Origin: Microbacterium sp. cf332 | GTDB taxonomy: Bacteria > Actinomycetota > Actinomycetes > Actinomycetales > Microbacteriaceae | Assembly (NCBI RefSeq): GCF_900102175.1 | Contig: NZ_FNKN01000001.1 | Span: 868,001 to 932,000, forward strand | DNA length: 64,000 bases | Reading direction: 5' to 3' | Part shown: piece after piece, positions 61,045-64,000 of the stretch | Numbering within the stretch: position 1 is the stretch's first letter | Layout of the letters: each line of letters starts with the position of its first letter | Notes under the pieces: generated by a model | Databases searched by the model: none | The model's input: only the letters and a program-made list of their open reading frames with translations | Told to the model about the DNA's origin: nothing | Made by a program: the position numbers and the translations under genes

Positions 61045-63756
61045 TCAGTCGCGACCGGTGAGGCCCCAGGCATCCTCGGAGCCGTCGTCGCCGTCGACGA
61101 CCTCGAGACCGTCGAACTGCGCCTCGACGGGATCGTCCGAGCCCGGACGAGCGGGTGCCGCCGAAGCGGGCGGCTCCTCGCCGCGCAGTCGTGCGAGCAC
61201 CGCGGGCAGCTGCTCGGGCGTCACGAGCACGTCTCGAGCCTTCGAGCCCTCGGAGGGGCCGACGATCTCGCGCGATTCGAGCAGGTCCATGAGACGGCCG
61301 GCTTTGGCGAAGCCGACGCGCAGCTTGCGCTGCAGCATGGACGTCGAGCCGAACTGCGTCGAGACGATCTGTTCGGCAGCGGCGAGCAGAAGCTCGAGGT
61401 CGTCGCCGATGTCGGCGTCGATCTCCTTCTTCTCCGCGACCGCGGCCACGTCGGAGCGATACTCCGGCTGCGCCTGACCCTTGACGTGCGAGACGACCTT
61501 CTCGATCTCGGATTCGGCGACCCACGCTCCCTGCACGCGGATGGCCTTCGACGTCCCCATCGGCAGGAACAGCGCGTCGCCCTGGCCGATCAGTCGGTCG
61601 GCGCCCGGCTGGTCGAGGATGACGCGGGAGTCCGTGACGCTCGTGACGGCGAAGGCGAGGCGCGACGGGACGTTTGCCTTGATGAGGCCCGTCACGACAT
61701 CGACCGACGGGCGCTGGGTCGCGAGCACGAGGTGGATGCCGCTCGCGCGGGCGAGCTGGGTGATGCGGACGATCGAGTCCTCGACGTCGCGCGGCGCGAC
61801 CATCATCAGGTCGGCGAGCTCGTCGACGACGACCAACAGGTACGGGTACGGCTTGAGCACGCGCTCACTGCCGGCCGGAAGCTGGATCTCGCCCGCGACG
61901 ACGGCCTTGTTGAAGTCGTCGATGTGACGGAAGCCGAACGACGCGAGGTCGTCGTAGCGCATGTCCATCTCTTTCACGACCCACTGCAGCGCCTCCGCTG
62001 CCTTCTTCGGGTTCGTGATGATGGGGGTGATGAGGTGCGGAACGCCGGCATAGCTCGTCAGCTCGACGCGCTTCGGGTCGATCAGCACCATGCGGACATC
62101 GGTCGGCTTCGCCCGCATCAGCAGGCTCGTGATCATCGAGTTCACGAAGCTCGACTTGCCCGAGCCGGTAGAGCCGGCCACCAGGAGGTGAGGCATCTTC
62201 GCGAGGTTCGCCACGACGAAGCCGCCGCCGACGTCCTTGCCGACGCCGATGGTCATCGGATGCGTCGACGTGGTCGCGGCGTTCGAGCGCAGGACGTCAC
62301 CGAGGGTGACGATCTCGCGGTCGGTGTTCGGGATCTCGACGCCGATGGCGCTCTTGCCCGGGATCGGCGCGAGGATACGGACCTCGTTCGACGCCACCGC
62401 GTAGGCGATGTTGTTCGTCAGGGCGGTGATCTTCTCGACCTTGGTACCGGGGCCGACCTCGATCTCGTACTGCGTGACCGTCGGGCCGCGCGAGAAGCCC
62501 GTCACCTTCGCGTCGATCGAGAACTGCTCGAAGACGCCGGTGATCGCGCGCACGATCGCGTCGTTGGCCTCGGAACGCGTCTTCGCGGGTGTGCCCGCGC
62601 CGAGTGCCGCCACAGCGGGCAGCCGGTAGGGCGTCGCGGGCGGCTGGCCGTGGAAGTCGCCGCCGAGCCCCGTCAGACCGGGAAGCTCCTCGATCTCGCC
62701 GGTGTCGTGGTCGTCGCGGACGGCCGTGTCGGCCGGGCGACTGGACCGCGCCGCCGTCGCCGCGCGCTCGATGACGGACGGATCGATGACCTCGGTCTTC
62801 GCTTCGGGGAGCGGGGGCGGCGGAGCCACGGCCTGCTCGAAACCGCCGTCGACCGACGGGCCGAGGAGTTCGGTGAGGTCCTGCGAGGCACTCCCCTCGT
62901 CGGGGTCCTCCTCGCGGCCGCTCTTGTTGCGCCGCCACCAGGGCAGTGCATCGTCGTCGTCATCCGCGTCGTCGTCATCGGCCGGGGCCGACTTCCTGCC
63001 CTTCTTGGGCGAGAACGCCACCGTGGGGGCCTCGCCGTCGGGATCGGCGACGGGACGCTCCGCGCCGAACATCCAGGCGTAGAGATCGCCGAGCCTGCTG
63101 CCGATGCGGTTCGGCGGGGTCTTGGTGAGGATCAGCACGCTGAGGACCGAGACGAGACCCAGCACGGCCGCCGCCCCGTACACGGTGAGCACGGTCAGCG
63201 GCTCGCCGACGGCCCAGCCGAACAGTCCGCCCGAGGCGCTCAGCTCGAGGGCGCCGGCCTTGGGCTCGGGCCGGGCCCCGAAGACGTGGCAGAACCCGGC
63301 CACGGAGAGGATGAACAGGCCGAACCCGATGCCGATCCGACCGTTGTCGTTGACCGAGGCGGGATGCCGGAAGAGCCACCCCGCGAGGAAGAGCAGCAGC
63401 ACGGGCATGATGAACGCCTCGCGCCCGATGAGGAAGCCCACCGTGTAGGCGCTGACCAGCGTGCCGGCCTCGGTGCCGATGAGGAACCACTCGACGGCCG
63501 CGCCGGCGATCGCGAGCAGCACGAGCAGGAACGGCAGGCCGTCGCGGCGCTGGTCCTTCTCGAGCGTCTCGGGTCCGAACGCCCGGAACATCCCGCCCGT
63601 GGCGTGGGCGAGGCCCATCCATGCGCGCGCGACGACCGGGGGCCGCTCGCTCTCGTCGACGTACCGCTTGGGTGTCGGTTCGCTCTTGCGGGCGCGCGAC
63701 GTCGCGGTCTTCGCCGGTGCGCGGCGTCCGGAGGGCGCGTTCGTGCTCCTGGCCAT
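61045..63756 (-). CDS. ftsK: DNA translocase FtsK/SpoIIIE
   Basis: Septal DNA pump of 903 aa that clears chromosomes from the division plane. Four N-terminal membrane helices (about 70-210), an acidic linker ([15 protein letters not shown]), the RecA-like motor with Walker [10 protein letters not shown] near residue 530 and Walker [13 protein letters not shown], and the C-terminal gamma winged helix ([19 protein letters not shown]) that reads orienting DNA sequences. ATG 63756 follows TACCGT by 6 nt. Confidence 0.97.
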   Translation of the reverse strand: MARSTNAPSGRRAPAKTATSRARKSEPTPKRYVDESERPPVVARAWMGLAHATGGMFRAFGPETLEKDQRRDGLPFLLVLLAIAGAAVEWFLIGTEAGTLVSAYTVGFLIGREAFIMPVLLLFLAGWLFRHPASVNDNGRIGIGFGLFILSVAGFCHVFGARPEPKAGALELSASGGLFGWAVGEPLTVLTVYGAAAVLGLVSVLSVLILTKTPPNRIGSRLGDLYAWMFGAERPVADPDGEAPTVAFSPKKGRKSAPADDDDADDDDDALPWWRRNKSGREEDPDEGSASQDLTELLGPSVDGGFEQAVAPPPPLPEAKTEVIDPSVIERAATAARSSRPADTAVRDDHDTGEIEELPGLTGLGGDFHGQPPATPYRLPAVAALGAGTPAKTRSEANDAIVRAITGVFEQFSIDAKVTGFSRGPTVTQYEIEVGPGTKVEKITALTNNIAYAVASNEVRILAPIPGKSAIGVEIPNTDREIVTLGDVLRSNAATTSTHPMTIGVGKDVGGGFVVANLAKMPHLLVAGSTGSGKSSFVNSMITSLLMRAKPTDVRMVLIDPKRVELTSYAGVPHLITPIITNPKKAAEALQWVVKEMDMRYDDLASFGFRHIDDFNKAVVAGEIQLPAGSERVLKPYPYLLVVVDELADLMMVAPRDVEDSIVRITQLARASGIHLVLATQRPSVDVVTGLIKANVPSRLAFAVTSVTDSRVILDQPGADRLIGQGDALFLPMGTSKAIRVQGAWVAESEIEKVVSHVKGQAQPEYRSDVAAVAEKKEIDADIGDDLELLLAAAEQIVSTQFGSTSMLQRKLRVGFAKAGRLMDLLESREIVGPSEGSKARDVLVTPEQLPAVLARLRGEEPPASAAPARPGSDDPVEAQFDGLEVVDGDDGSEDAWGLTGRD

Positions 63757-63762
63757 TCCTCC

Positions 63763-63768
63763 ACGGTA
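63763..63768 (-). promoter_or_regulatory. -10 hexamer TACCGT, possible leaderless start of ftsK
   Basis: TACCGT with a 6-nt gap to the ATG. GGAGG also abuts the ATG, too close to act as a normal ribosome site. Confidence 0.45.
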
Positions 63769-63804
63769 CGCGGGGCTTCCCCCATTACCGCGGAACGACG
63801 CGGG

Positions 63805-64000
63805 TCAGGCCTCGATGACGACCGGAACGATCATCGGACGTCGACGCAGCGACTGATTGACCCAGCGGCCGATCGTGCGTCGGACGACCTGCGAGAGCGC
63901 GTGGTTGTCGCGCGTGCCGGACTGGACGGCCTCGGCGAGGGCCGCAGCGATCTTCGGCTTGACGCCCTCGAAGACCGCGTCGTCCTCCGCGACACCGCGC
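63805..64000 (-). CDS. rnj: Ribonuclease J, C-terminal fragment (gene continues outside window)
   Basis: The last 65 residues are visible: DDAVFEGVKPKIAAALAEA, then VVRRTIGRWVNQSLRRRPM and the end IVPVVIEA. This matches the C-terminal dimerisation domain of actinobacterial RNase J, a 5'-exonuclease/endonuclease for mRNA and rRNA processing. The catalytic metallo-beta-lactamase domain lies beyond base 64000. ftsK follows about 50 bp downstream, the usual order. Confidence 0.85.
   Translation of the reverse strand, partial: RGVAEDDAVFEGVKPKIAAALAEAVQSGTRDNHALSQVVRRTIGRWVNQSLRRRPMIVPVVIEA

Overview
The window is core chromosome of a high-GC Gram-positive bacterium, most likely a Microbacterium-like member of the Microbacteriaceae. 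The basis is the very high GC content, the protein sequences, LexA boxes of the actinobacterial type (CGAAC-N4-GTTCG), the gluABCD gene order, and the gene neighbourhoods miaB-miaA-dapF, pgsA-cinA-clgR-DUF3046-recA-recX and infC-rpmI-rplT. The genus is inferred from gene content only. I see no prophage, insertion sequence, CRISPR array or recognisable defence island.

Layout. 1-4262 (-): a galactan-type sugar uptake operon (lipoprotein, two permeases, GH53 galactanase cut by the window edge). 4414-9571: an MFS exporter facing a DUF998-TetR pair and a UvrA2-like ATPase. 9606-15186: single genes (PRISE-type reductase, NUDIX, a hypothetical, GNAT, S4 protein, DUF4184) and a tRNA-Pro, with about 1.1 kb of gene-free, partly duplicated DNA at 12072-13159. 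15196-17911 (-): tyrS, then a SatD-family gene with a membrane partner. 17990-25840 (-): the arginine operon argCJBDF-(acyltransferase)-argH. 26112-28477 (-): an ABC exporter. 28537-29661 (+): a lone AAA ATPase. 29779-33338 (-): pheST. 33418-36851 (-): gluABCD. 37037-39207 (-): rRNA methyltransferase and infC-rpmI-rplT. 39468 (+): DUF1844. 39942-43861 (-): hisC-hisB-hisH, priA/hisA, SseB-like. 43934-45214: LysM gene and lexA, divergent, with SOS boxes. 45258-50887: S9 peptidase, hflX, methyltransferase, dapF, GNAT. 50884-53438 (-): miaB-miaA. 53451-57089: secreted protein facing a large LuxR regulator. 57111-63756 (-): recX, recA, DUF3046, clgR, cinA, pgsA, ftsK. 63805-64000 (-): the end of RNase J.

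Genes inside operons mostly overlap by ATGA/GTGA (translational coupling). Many genes that begin a transcription unit instead carry a TAnnnT -10 hexamer 6-9 nt before the start codon and no ribosome binding site, which suggests widespread leaderless mRNAs; I used this signal to choose several starts. The SOS system is well represented: LexA boxes lie before recA and between lexA and a LysM protein that is probably an SOS division inhibitor. The least explained locus is the SatD-like gene with its membrane partner, whose promoter is covered by a 23-bp inverted repeat with two more palindromes just upstream.
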